A DNA stretch of 64,000 nucleotides from Enterococcus sp. BWB1-3 (GTDB lineage: Bacteria > Bacillota > Bacilli > Lactobacillales > Enterococcaceae): positions 54,422-118,421 of the forward strand of contig NZ_JADOEP010000007.1 of assembly GCF_016745275.1 (NCBI RefSeq), given 5' to 3'. Position numbers and translations under genes: made by a program. The notes beneath the pieces were generated by a model. The model saw nothing but the letters and a program-made list of their open reading frames with translations. It had not been told where the DNA came from and did no database searches. Positions 8,506 to 17,403 of the stretch are shown here, one piece after another. Within the stretch, counting starts at the first letter, position 1. Every line of letters starts with the position of its first letter.

Positions 8506-9648
8506 TTGTTTGAGAAATTAAAGCAGTCAAAGTTAATGTTTTGGTCTGTTGAACTGCTGGTATTGGCTACACTGATCCTGGTTTCATCGAAAATTAATTT
8601 CATTTTTGAACCAATAGGCACTTTTTTTTCTACGTTGTTTGCACCTGTACTGGTTGCGGGGTTTTTATATTATGTGTTGAATCCGTTGGTGAATCTGTTG
8701 ATGAAATTAAAAGTTAAGCGGATTTGGGCAATTGTTCTTGTCTTTTTACTGCTGATTGCTGCAATTATTTTGATTCTGGTTAGTATTATTCCAAGCTTGG
8801 CAAATCAGCTTGCCAGTCTGGCTGCAAGTATGCCGGAATTCATTAGAAATGCAGAAATCTGGTTTTATGAAATGGCTTCTCTGCCAATTTTCAAGGACCT
8901 GGATTTGACCAGCTATATTGAGCGGCTGGATATTTCTTATGGGAATATTATTCAACAGTTTCTGAGCGGGCTGTCCAACAGTTTAGGCTCTATAGTTTCC
9001 ACTGTTGCATCAACAACAATTGTGATTTTCACCTCGCCGTTTATTTTGTTTTACATGCTTAAAGACGGCAGTCATGTTATTCCTGCACTTGAGCGTTTTA
9101 TGCCGAAAAAGCGCAGAACTGATTTGGTTGAACTACTTGAGAAGCTGGATAAGACATTATCCAGCTATATCAGCGGACAGGCAATTGAATGTTTGTTTGT
9201 AGGTACATTCACCATTATCGGTTATTCGATTATCGGTGTGAGGTATGCTTTTCTGTTTGGTGTTATCGCAGGTCTGACGAATTTAATTCCTTATTTGGGT
9301 CCGTATCTGGGATTAGCCCCAGCTGTGTTAGTTACCATTTTTGATGATCCATTTAAAGCATTACTTTGCTGTATTGTTGTGCTGATTGTTCAGCAGCTGG
9401 ATGGGAATATCATTTATCCAAATGTTATTGGTAAAACACTTAAAATCCATCCATTAGCCATTATTCTTATTTTACTGGTAGCAGGAAATATTGCTGGATT
9501 GTTAGGAATATTTCTTGGTGTTCCTTTCTATGCGGTTTGTCGGACAATTGTTATATACATTATTGAGACAGTGCGGAAAAGTAAGAAAGAAGAACGGGAA
9601 GCGCTGGTTTTGGAGGATTCAATTGAATTAAAAAATAGTAATCAATGA
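8506..9648 (+). CDS. AI-2E family (PerM-type) membrane transporter
   Basis: A 380-residue membrane protein of the AI-2E/PerM/YdbI family with paired hydrophobic segments near the N-terminus (about 13-33, 38-60, 70-90), an extracytoplasmic or amphipathic middle region (about 95-150), and further spans to about 355. The IGVRYAFLFGVIAGLTNLIP stretch and the PYLGPYLG loop are family hallmarks. Substrates vary or are unknown across the family, so export of autoinducer-2 should not be assumed. The start is TTG, supported by GAGGGGGAA upstream. Confidence 0.85.
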   Translation: MFEKLKQSKLMFWSVELLVLATLILVSSKINFIFEPIGTFFSTLFAPVLVAGFLYYVLNPLVNLLMKLKVKRIWAIVLVFLLLIAAIILILVSIIPSLANQLASLAASMPEFIRNAEIWFYEMASLPIFKDLDLTSYIERLDISYGNIIQQFLSGLSNSLGSIVSTVASTTIVIFTSPFILFYMLKDGSHVIPALERFMPKKRRTDLVELLEKLDKTLSSYISGQAIECLFVGTFTIIGYSIIGVRYAFLFGVIAGLTNLIPYLGPYLGLAPAVLVTIFDDPFKALLCCIVVLIVQQLDGNIIYPNVIGKTLKIHPLAIILILLVAGNIAGLLGIFLGVPFYAVCRTIVIYIIETVRKSKKEEREALVLEDSIELKNSNQ

Positions 9649-9682
9649 TTGAAATAATTACCCACTTGTGCTACTCTTTTAT

Positions 9683-9714
9683 CGTGACTGCTGGAAAGTG
9701 TGGTCACGTTTTTT
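9683..9714 (+). terminator. terminator after the AI-2E family gene
   Basis: CGTGAC pairs with GTCACG around a 14-base loop, followed by a six-base T-run. Confidence 0.85.
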
Positions 9715-9804
9715 ATCACTTTTATTAGAGCAAAGAATTTAAAGAGACGAAGGCCCTGATGCTAAACATAGCAAGAGTAGCTAGGATTTTTATTTACAGT
9801 GGGA

Positions 9805-10159
9805 CTCGATACAAAGACGTGTCAATAAGTGAATCTACGGTTCTCATTACGCTACGAACCTCGATACAAAGACGTGTCAATAAGTGAATCTACGGTTCTC
9901 ATTACGCTACGAACCTCGATACAAAGACGTGTCAATAGGTGAATCTATGGTTCTCATTACGCTACGAACCTCGATACAAAGACGTGTCAATAGGTGAATC
10001 TATGGTTCTCATTATGCTACGAACCTCGATACAAAGACGTGTCAATAAGTGAATCTACGGTTCTCATTACGCTACGAACCTCGATACAAAGACGTGTCAA
10101 TAAGTGAATCTACGGTTCTCGTTACACTGCGATCCTCGATACAAACGCGTTTATAAGAA
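9805..10159. repeat. 55-bp tandem repeat block, six full copies plus a partial
   Basis: Units start at 9805, 9860, 9915, 9970, 10025 and 10080, with a partial seventh at 10135. Each begins CTCGATACAAAGACGTGTCA and ends with TCATTACGCTACGAAC. Copies differ by a few substitutions only. The reverse strand carries GAGAACCGTAG, a core shared with the unit at 6974. It abuts the 104-bp repeat block, so about 750 bp upstream of the CNNM-type gene is repetitive. 55 is not a multiple of three and no reading frame persists. Confidence 0.92.
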
Positions 10160-10178
10160 GATGAAACGCGTTGGCTAC

Positions 10179-10550
10179 CGGACCTCAAAAATGAAAAGCA
10201 GATCATGAAAGATGAACTGCTAACCAAAATTTAAAGGAGAGCCGAAGTCCTTACCGCTTCAGCGGTATAGGAATTGGGACATCGGACCTCAAAAATGAAA
10301 AGCAGATCATGAAAGATGAACTGCTAACCAAAATTTAAAGGAGAGCCGAAGTCCTTGCCGCTTTAGCGGTATAGGAATTGGGACATCGGACCTCAAAAAT
10401 AAAAGCAGTTCATAAAGGTGAACTGCTAACTAAAATTCAAAGGAGAGCCGAAGTCCTTGCCGCTTTAGCGGTATAGGAATTGGGACATCGGACCTCAAAA
10501 ATAAAAGCAGTTCATAAAGGTGAACTGCTAACTAAAATTCAAAGGAGAGA
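10179..10550 (+). repeat. 104-bp repeats that copy the leader of the next gene
   Basis: Units start at 10179, 10283, 10387 and 10489 (lengths 104, 104, 102, and a final partial that runs into the start of the gene at 10559). Every unit contains a small hairpin (GCAGTTCA...TGAACTGC in the later copies), then AAAGGAGAG, which in the last copy is the true ribosome binding site of the downstream gene. In the first three it is followed by an imperfect palindrome from CCGAAGTCC to GGGACATCGG with an inner CCGCTTTAGCGG hairpin. The 5' leader has thus been multiplied in place. Confidence 0.9.
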
Positions 10551-10558
10551 ATACCATT

Positions 10559-11938
10559 ATGAACAATGCTGACCCCGAGAGTCAGTCGCTAATTGCGCAG
10601 CTTTTATTATTAGTTGTTTTAACATTGATTAATGCATTTTTAGCTGCTGCCGAAATTGCTGCAGTGTCGGTGAACAAAAATCGTTTGGAGCAAAAAGCAG
10701 ATGAAGGAGACAATAAAGCTAAAAAATTATTAACCATTTTGAATGATCCGACAAATTTCCTGTCTACGATACAGGTTGGAATTACTTTGGTAAATATTTT
10801 GTCAGGGGCTTCACTTGCAAACACTTTATCATCAAAGCTGGCTCCCATACTAGGTGGAGGCGCATTAGCAAAAAATTTAGCCAATATTATCATTTTGACG
10901 ATATTAACATATGTTTCCATCGTATTTGGAGAACTTTATCCAAAGCGTATAGCAATGAATAAATCGGAAGAGGTGGCTCAGTTTACTGCTGGTCCGGTTC
11001 GTTTTATAGGAATGATTGCCCGACCTTTTGTCTGGCTGCTTTCTGCTTCCACAGATTTAATCGCTAAACTGACGCCTATGAAATTTGACGATGAAAATTC
11101 AAAAATGACGAGAGATGAAATGCGGTATATGCTTGAATCTGAGGGTGTTTTAGAGCATGATGAGCTGGAGATGCTTCAGGGGGTTTTTTCACTTGATACA
11201 AAAGTGGCCCGCGAAGTTATGGTTCCCAGAACAGATGCGTTCATGATAAATATAGAAGATGATATTAAAGAAAATATTAGTCTGGTCTTATCGGAAAATT
11301 ATTCGCGGATACCTGTTTATAAAGATGACAAAGATAAAGTAATTGGTGTTCTTCATACGAAAAATTTGTTGAAGGCTGCACATAATTTTGGATTTGACAA
11401 TGTCAAGCTGCATGAAATCATTCAGGAGCCGCTGTTTGTACCGGAAACAATTTTTATTGATGATCTTCTATACGAACTGAAACGGACACAAAACCAAATG
11501 GCTATTTTGCTGGATGAATATGGCGGAGTAGTTGGACTTGCAACACTCGAAGATCTTTTAGAAGAAATTGTCGGTGAAATAGATGATGAATCAGACGAAA
11601 TAGAAAACCTGTATTCTAAAATTAATGACAATGAATACCTTATTCAAGGTCGTATGCTCATAGATGAGTTTAATGAAGCCTTTGGAACAGACTTGCATAT
11701 GAGCGATGTTGATACAATGGCAGGCTATCTGATTACGGCGTTAGGGACAATTCCTGATGAGAATGAAAAGCTTTCATTTGATGTTGGGAATGTCACACTC
11801 ATCTCTGAAGAAATGGAAGGTGCTCGAGTTCTTGTTATCAAAGCGATTTTCCACGAAGAAGAAGAAATAGATGCTGAACCCGAGGAATCGAGACGTTTCT
11901 TCCGTAAAGAGCATGGAGAAGATGAACCTAGACGCTAA
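10559..11938 (+). CDS. CNNM/CorC-type (HlyC family) membrane protein with CBS pair
   Basis: A 459-residue protein. In order: an N-terminal CNNM/DUF21 transmembrane domain (about 10-150, with [20 protein letters not shown] and [10 protein letters not shown]), a tandem CBS pair (about 205-335, [11 protein letters not shown] and [20 protein letters not shown]), and a CorC_HlyC domain (about 350-435). Relatives in Gram-positives, such as the staphylococcal MpfA, are linked to magnesium export or tolerance; the old name hemolysin is misleading. The acidic tail is variable. Its leader is copied four times upstream, so its expression may depend on that repeat array. Confidence 0.88.
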   Translation: MNNADPESQSLIAQLLLLVVLTLINAFLAAAEIAAVSVNKNRLEQKADEGDNKAKKLLTILNDPTNFLSTIQVGITLVNILSGASLANTLSSKLAPILGGGALAKNLANIIILTILTYVSIVFGELYPKRIAMNKSEEVAQFTAGPVRFIGMIARPFVWLLSASTDLIAKLTPMKFDDENSKMTRDEMRYMLESEGVLEHDELEMLQGVFSLDTKVAREVMVPRTDAFMINIEDDIKENISLVLSENYSRIPVYKDDKDKVIGVLHTKNLLKAAHNFGFDNVKLHEIIQEPLFVPETIFIDDLLYELKRTQNQMAILLDEYGGVVGLATLEDLLEEIVGEIDDESDEIENLYSKINDNEYLIQGRMLIDEFNEAFGTDLHMSDVDTMAGYLITALGTIPDENEKLSFDVGNVTLISEEMEGARVLVIKAIFHEEEEIDAEPEESRRFFRKEHGEDEPRR

Positions 11939-12068
11939 AAGATTTTGATGAGCTGAATATCTGATAAAGGAGTTTGGGACAGCAATAAAGTTCCAAACTC
12001 TCTTCATATAGAAATGATTTATTTTTATACTCGGGCTCTATGACCTAATGATTGGTGCAGATCTTTTT

Positions 12069-12290
12069 GTGCGACGAGTAACCGCAGGAGCAAGCATTTT
12101 GTGCGACGAGTAACCGCAGGAGCAAGCATTTTGTGCGACGAGTAACCGCAGGAGCAAGCATTTTGTGCGACGAGTAACCGCAGGAGCAAGTATTTTGTGC
12201 GACGAGTAACCGCAGGAGCAAGTATTTTGTGCGACGAGTAACCGCAGGAGCAAGTATTTTGTGCGACGAGTAACCGCAGGAGCAAATAAG
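12069..12290. repeat. 32-bp tandem repeat block, seven copies
   Basis: Units start at 12069, 12101, 12133, 12165, 12197, 12229 and 12261. Each reads GTGCGACGAGTAACCGCAGG and then AGCAAG, A/G-TATT-type bases and T-run, nearly identical across copies. Minus-strand frames stay open only because three units make 96 bases; the encoded strings have no start signal and I reject them. The unit resembles the reverse strand of the 54-bp repeat at 1 and the single motif at 7005. Confidence 0.92.
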
Positions 12291-12342
12291 TAGAACGATC
12301 TAGTTTGTCCCTCAAGGTCAACTTTGGAGAAGGACCTCAATT

Positions 12343-12414
12343 AATCATCGACCTACAAGCCTTTTCTGTCCTCTTTAGTATGACAGGAAATAGCGTGTAG
12401 GTCGATGATTTTTT
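12343..12414. terminator. long hairpin with T-tail
   Basis: A perfect 15-bp stem (12343-12357 with 12396-12410) encloses a second stem (TTTCTGTC with GACAGGAAA) and is followed by T residues. It probably ends transcription coming from the CNNM-type gene and shields the minus-strand Mga-like gene. Confidence 0.8.
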
Positions 12415-12521
12415 ATGTTCATTCTGTCTGGTGTGGGCGATAGCCCTCATGAGTGTGTCCCGACCTACTTTTATCTGCAATTTGAAATAAGCGGTAAGAA
12501 TTAACTGTTAATAGTTTTGTC

Positions 12522-14003
12522 CTAACTTAACTCTCTAGGAGCAGTCTTGTTGTTTTGCACTTCCTTCAGCATCTGATACAAAGCGACATACTGTTTTTGA
12601 TTGTCTTTAGAGTATCTGAAAACAAATGTCGAAGCAGTGCACTCTTTGGGAAACAGACAAGAAGATGTAGCAATAATCAAATCGAAATCAGAATAATTTT
12701 CAGTAAATGTTTCTAATTTCACAAAGGTAAGTTCATCCAGAAAATTGATCAGATGCTGATTTAACAGGTAGTTTGATTCTGCTATTAAGCCGACATTGAT
12801 CATTTTATTATTTTTCAGCTTTTCCCATGACGGAAACATCAGTAAGGCAAAAGCGATGGAAAGGAGTGCAATTTGTTCGCTTAGCCAGGAAAAATTTTTT
12901 CTTTTGGAAATTTTTCTGAAAAAAACTTTAAAAGAGTCATGCAGCTCCAGAAAATATTTATTTTGAATGTGATTCGAATTATTATTCGCTGTCAGTACAC
13001 CGGGAACAGCCTTTTTTAGGATAGTTATCGGGAAAATGATATTTGCTGTGTTTCCGTAAATAACTCTGTGTTCATATTTGCTGAAACCATAAGTGGTTTC
13101 TAAAAAATGCCAAAATTCCTTAAACAATACTGTAGCCTGATTCTCTTCGATTTCAAGATAGTGTTCGAGGAAATAGAAGCGGGGATCTTTTTCACTGTAG
13201 AAATTTGGCGTAATAACCAGAAGCAGGGCAGAAAACTGAGCTTCGGCTTCCAAGACAGCATCATTGTCAACAATAGCCCCAAAAAAATCTTTGCTTAATT
13301 CAACACTTGTAGGTATATAGGCTGAAATTGTTGCTGTTTCTGTTAAAAAGTAGCCATTTGTTACACGCAGATATACGATGTCCAAAAGCAGCTGTATCTG
13401 CTTCGAAGCAGAGTAGCTGCGGCTTTCGGGAAAAAGAGGATCAACGTTATTCTGAACTTTTTCATAGTCAATACTCAATCCTACATCGGGTAAATTTGCA
13501 TTTTGAGAGGTAAACCAAACTAAGGCATATAGAACGATACGAATCATTCGTTCTTCACCTGTCAGCTTTAACTGGGATATATTCAGTTTAATATTGAACT
13601 GTTTAAAATAATTATTTAAGGATTTTGATTTTCTAATAACTGAAGCTTTGCTGAGAAAATTCTTTCTGCAGAAATCATCCAAAGTATCTTGAGGATAATA
13701 AATAATAGATAAAAGCAAAAGATAAGGAATACTTCGTGTAATCAAATATTGATAATACTGATCATAGGAAACAGAACGATCATAATGAATTCCCTGATCG
13801 GTGATAAAATTTGTTGGTTCCTGATTAATCTCGTCAAGATCTTGTTGAATCAGTTCTAATAAATATGAAACACGACTATATGAAAAATCCAAATTACTCT
13901 CCAAAAAGTTGATGCTATAATAATCATCAGGTAAATATGCTAGCAAATTAAATAAAGTCAGCTTTCTTTTAGTAATATCTTCCAGAATAAGTTCTTCAAA
14001 CAT
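12522..14003 (-). CDS. Mga-like helix-turn-helix regulator
   Basis: A 493-residue protein with the layout of Mga/AtxA-type virulence regulators: N-terminal helix-turn-helix regions (about 10-60 and 90-140), then a long helical middle resembling PRD-type domains, and a C-terminal EIIB-like region (about 400-480). Such regulators often sense PTS phosphorylation. I chose MFEELI at 14003 because AAGGAGGGG lies just upstream; an in-frame extension to 14051 lacks support. No target operon is adjacent; it is divergent from prfC. Assignment rests on overall pattern and length rather than one diagnostic motif. Confidence 0.7.
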   Translation of the reverse strand: MFEELILEDITKRKLTLFNLLAYLPDDYYSINFLESNLDFSYSRVSYLLELIQQDLDEINQEPTNFITDQGIHYDRSVSYDQYYQYLITRSIPYLLLLSIIYYPQDTLDDFCRKNFLSKASVIRKSKSLNNYFKQFNIKLNISQLKLTGEERMIRIVLYALVWFTSQNANLPDVGLSIDYEKVQNNVDPLFPESRSYSASKQIQLLLDIVYLRVTNGYFLTETATISAYIPTSVELSKDFFGAIVDNDAVLEAEAQFSALLLVITPNFYSEKDPRFYFLEHYLEIEENQATVLFKEFWHFLETTYGFSKYEHRVIYGNTANIIFPITILKKAVPGVLTANNNSNHIQNKYFLELHDSFKVFFRKISKRKNFSWLSEQIALLSIAFALLMFPSWEKLKNNKMINVGLIAESNYLLNQHLINFLDELTFVKLETFTENYSDFDLIIATSSCLFPKECTASTFVFRYSKDNQKQYVALYQMLKEVQNNKTAPRELS

Positions 14004-14204
14004 AAAAAGCCCCTCCTTGTATTTTTTATGATTATAAGATAATTCTGACAAGCGTGTTTATCTGTCGACTACTCCCCAGTCAAGTGATATGTTCAATCAA
14101 CAAAGTATCATTTATAGTATAAATAAGTCAATTAAAAAATAACGAAAAACAAAATAAGATATTAAATAAAACTTGTTTTTTTATTCCTGTATGTTTGAAT
14201 CTTT

Positions 14205-14234
14205 TTGAAATCCGTACTACTTCCATGATATACT
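14205..14234 (+). promoter_or_regulatory. promoter of prfC
   Basis: TTGAAA at 14205-14210, an 18-base spacer, and TATACT at 14229-14234. The predicted transcript begins near 14241, about 85 bases before the prfC start. Confidence 0.65.
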
Positions 14235-14253
14235 ACACTAGTTGAATTTAACA

Positions 14254-14273
14254 GAGGAGAGTAGAAAATGTAG
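14254..14273 (+). promoter_or_regulatory. start-stop element (ATG-TAG) in the prfC leader
   Basis: A good Shine-Dalgarno sequence (GAGGAGAG) is followed six bases later by ATG directly joined to TAG (14268-14273). The prfC gene has its own AATGGAGAAG site some 45 bases downstream. A ribosome loaded here would initiate and have to terminate at once. Whether this is used is inference. Confidence 0.4.
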
Positions 14274-14326
14274 ATAAATTGAGTTATATTATATACTTTT
14301 ACTTTGATTGGAATGGAGAAGAACAC

Positions 14327-15904
14327 ATGAATAATCCTAATTTGAAAAAACAGGTTGACAGTCGTCGAACGTTTGCGATTATTTCCCACCCGGATGCAGG
14401 GAAAACAACAATCACTGAACAGCTGCTGTTATTTGGTGGAGCGATTCGTCAGGCAGGAACAGTTAAGGGAAAAAAGACTGGGAATTTTGCAAAATCTGAC
14501 TGGATGGAGATTGAAAAGCAGCGGGGAATTTCTGTAACGAGTTCAGTTATGCAGTTTGATTATGATGGAAAACGAGTGAATATATTGGATACTCCAGGGC
14601 ACGAGGATTTTTCCGAAGATACTTACAGAACATTAATGGCAGTGGATAGTGCTGTCATGGTTATTGACAGTGCCAAAGGGATTGAGGCCCAAACGAAAAA
14701 ACTTTTCCAGGTTGTTAAGAAAAGAGGAATTCCTATTTTCACCTTTATTAATAAATTGGACAGAGATGGAAGAGAGCCGCTGGATTTGCTTGAGGAGCTT
14801 GAGGAACTGCTGGATATTGAATCTTATCCTATGAACTGGCCGATCGGTATGGGTAAAGGTCTGGAAGGCTTGTATGATATTTATAATCAGAGAGTCGAAG
14901 TTTATCGACCGGAGACAAATAATAGTGAAAAGTACATTCCTTTAACAAATGGAACAATCCCTGAAAGTCATTCGTTAAATGAGAATAACCTTTATCATCA
15001 GGCACTGGAGGATGTTGAGCTGCTGTTGGAAGCTGGAGATGCTTTTGATGAAGAAAAAATAGCACAGGGAAATCAGACACCTGTATTTTTCGGTTCGGCC
15101 TTGACTAATTTTGGTGTTCAGACTTTTTTGGAAACTTTCCTGAAGTTTGCTCCATCACCTTACGGGCATAAAACAGAAGATGGTAAAGAAATCAGCCCTT
15201 ATGAAGAAGAGTTTTCAGGTTTTGTTTTTAAGATTCAGGCAAATATGAATCCTGCACACAGGGATAGAATTGCTTTTGTCAGAATTTGTTCAGGAACATT
15301 TGAACGCGGAATGGATATTGTGCTTGAACGGACGGATAAGAAAATAAAGTTGAGCAATGTAACCCAATTTATGGCTGATGCGAGAGAAAATGTGGACGAG
15401 GCTGTTGCCGGAGACATTATTGGCGTTTACGATACAGGGAACTATCAAATTGGAGATACTCTGTACGAAGGGAAGTTAAAAGTGAAATATGAAGAGCTGC
15501 CTTCGTTTACACCAGAATTGTTTATGAAAGTTACTGCTAAAAATGTAATGAAGCAAAAATCTTTCCATAAAGGGATGTACCAGCTGGTTCAGGAGGGCGC
15601 TATTCAGCTTTATAAAACTTACCTGACAGAAGAGTATATTATCGGAGCAGTGGGGCAGCTGCAATTTGAAGTATTCCAGCATCGAATGAATAATGAATAT
15701 AACTCAGAAGTGGTCATGACACCGATGGGCTCTAAAATTGCCCGCTGGATTAAACCAGAGGATTTGGATGAACGCATGAGCTCAAGTAGGAATATTTTGG
15801 CGAAGGATCGTTTTGATCAGCCTCTGTTCTTGTTTGAAAATGAATTTGCAATGCGCTGGTTTGCCGACAAGTACCCAGATGTTGAATTAAGCAGCTTACT
15901 ATAA
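14327..15904 (+). CDS. prfC: peptide chain release factor 3
   Basis: A 525-residue translational GTPase that ejects RF1 and RF2 from the ribosome after peptide release. The GTPase motifs are all present: SHPDAGKTT (P-loop), RGISVTSS (switch I), DTPGHEDF (G3) and NKLD (G4), followed by the beta-barrel domain II and the RF3-specific C-terminal domain. The start at MNNPNL has GGAGAAG upstream; an in-frame ATG at 14279 would add 16 unrelated residues. It is monocistronic, with a promoter and terminator of its own. Confidence 0.95.
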   Translation: MNNPNLKKQVDSRRTFAIISHPDAGKTTITEQLLLFGGAIRQAGTVKGKKTGNFAKSDWMEIEKQRGISVTSSVMQFDYDGKRVNILDTPGHEDFSEDTYRTLMAVDSAVMVIDSAKGIEAQTKKLFQVVKKRGIPIFTFINKLDRDGREPLDLLEELEELLDIESYPMNWPIGMGKGLEGLYDIYNQRVEVYRPETNNSEKYIPLTNGTIPESHSLNENNLYHQALEDVELLLEAGDAFDEEKIAQGNQTPVFFGSALTNFGVQTFLETFLKFAPSPYGHKTEDGKEISPYEEEFSGFVFKIQANMNPAHRDRIAFVRICSGTFERGMDIVLERTDKKIKLSNVTQFMADARENVDEAVAGDIIGVYDTGNYQIGDTLYEGKLKVKYEELPSFTPELFMKVTAKNVMKQKSFHKGMYQLVQEGAIQLYKTYLTEEYIIGAVGQLQFEVFQHRMNNEYNSEVVMTPMGSKIARWIKPEDLDERMSSSRNILAKDRFDQPLFLFENEFAMRWFADKYPDVELSSLL

Positions 15905-15913
15905 TAAAAGGAT

Positions 15914-15969
15914 GCGAAGTGAGAGCAAAATCTGTGATAAGCATAGATTGAGCTCTTGCTTCGCTTTTT
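15914..15969 (+). terminator. terminator after prfC
   Basis: GCGAAG-TG-AGAGC and ATCT pair with AGAT and GCTCTTGCTTCGC, followed by five T residues. Confidence 0.8.
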
Positions 15970-16135
15970 GATGCTAGTTTTTTTGAATTTAGAAGATTTA
16001 GTGAAAATATAGAAGCATGATTTTTCAAGCTTTTCTGCAAAGTTACCGTCCGAAAGAATAATGATAGAAACAGTCTGCAATTTTATACTTCTGCCCGTTA
16101 TAATAGAAATGCAACTAACGAAACGAAGAGTGTTA

Positions 16136-16735
16136 TGGCTAAGAGAGAAACGGTGTCAAAGGATTTTGAAGAAATCTGCGAACGTGGAAATCGTGAAGAA
16201 ATAAAAAAATTTTGAGAATAGTCAGGTGGCAGCTTATTTGGCTATAACAAAGCCAATGTATTCAGTATCAGAGAAATTCGGGAAACATTCATTATTTGAT
16301 TGATGGAATAAAATGCGAATATCAATATGCAGGATCACCAGCAGAGAACTGCTCTTCACAATTATGCGGGCTATGGGGTGAAGAATCTGGAAGCGCTGAT
16401 TAATGCTGGAGCAGATGTTGATGCTTTGGATTATCAGGGGGAGACACTATTGTTTAGTACAACTAATCATGTAGAGTACCCTATACTATTAAAGTCAGGC
16501 TTATTAAAGGAACAGCAGGAAATCTGCAGTTAGCTAATCCTTTGATTATTAAAGATTGCCCGCAGTTTCAGTTCAAAGCTGTGAAGTTTTTGGTCAGCGA
16601 TTCAACCTTATTATGAGGCTGTTAGACAGATTCAAATTGCAGAAGAAGCTGAAGGTATGCTTGTAGGAAAAAATGTTCGGCCGGATATCGTGTTTCAGCC
16701 ATATGAAATACTCGTTATACAGACAGAGATAAAAT
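16136..16735 (+). pseudogene. ankyrin-repeat protein, several frameshifts
   Basis: The stretch starts as MAKRETVSKDFEEICERGN at 16136 and reaches a TGA at 16214. It then continues in other frames; the 16327-16533 part reads as ankyrin repeats (RTALHNYAGYGVKNLEALIN, then AGADVDALDYQGETLLF). Further coding-like residues (NPLIIKDC) follow after another frame change. An intact relative would be a cytoplasmic ankyrin protein of about 200 residues. At least three breaks make it non-functional. No partner gene is adjacent. Confidence 0.75.
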
Positions 16736-16780
16736 AATCAGGCGATAGAGGAGAGAGTGGTTAGACTATTTTCTGATAAA

Positions 16781-16838
16781 CAGAAGGAACAGACTCGTCG
16801 TCTTGAGTGTTTCTCAAAAAGAGGAATCTGTTCCTTCT
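16781..16838 (-). terminator. hairpin after the DUF1827 gene
   Basis: AGAAGGAACAGA pairs with TCTGTTCCTTCT across about 33 bases; the right arm ends on the first base of the gene's stop codon. The T-tail on the minus strand is weak, so termination strength is uncertain. Confidence 0.55.
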
Positions 16839-17152
16839 CAATTTCTAACCAGTGCTTGTGACAATGGAATCGATATTTCTGTAATGCCTTTTATTTCGAT
16901 TGTTTCTATTTTTTCCTTTTCAATCAGTTCTTTAGGCAGTCTCCTTAAAAAGAACTTTAAAATTTCGTTGGTTTCCGTTTTTCGGATTGCCCGTTTTTGA
17001 TTTAAAATCAAAATTTCAACATGCTTTTCTGCTTCGGAATAAACAACGGTTGTATTTCCTTCAGAATAGACTTTCACAAAATGAGCATCTGTATTTTCCA
17101 ACTGTTTATTTACCAGTTTTCTATGGCTGTTTGTAACGTTAACTAGTTTCAT
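16838..17152 (-). CDS. DUF1827 family protein
   Basis: A 104-residue protein beginning MKLVNVTNSHRKLVNKQLEN, which matches the small DUF1827 family of Lactobacillales. It is typically found beside clpE, as here. Function is unknown. The gene lies about 250 bases downstream of clpE on the same strand. It has no membrane segment or known motif. Confidence 0.75.
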   Translation of the reverse strand: MKLVNVTNSHRKLVNKQLENTDAHFVKVYSEGNTTVVYSEAEKHVEILILNQKRAIRKTETNEILKFFLRRLPKELIEKEKIETIEIKGITEISIPLSQALVRN

Positions 17153-17403
17153 ATTTTCACCTCAACTTCCGGATAAATTCGTCCATACCAATTATGTAAA
17201 ATATAACACACTTTAATTATAAACTTTTTTTTTCAAATAAAAAGAATTCTGCTTAAATTTTATCATAAAATACGATGGAAAGAAGACTAATATTTTACTT
17301 TTTTCAACACTATTGACAGTTTGGATAAAAAACGATCAGACCACTGTCTTATTCATCTCGGTCTGATCGTTAATTGCTATTATCTAATCAAAAAAATTGT
17401 TGT

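Noticed and set aside
10179-10550. Known metal riboswitch (M-box or yybP-ykoY) in the repeated leader of the CNNM/CorC-type gene
   Set aside because: The repeats are structured, but I could not match the conserved cores of either class.
12025-12340. Two overlapping minus-strand frames of about 100 codons
   Set aside because: They are products of the 32-bp repeat (three units make 96 bases), with no start signal.
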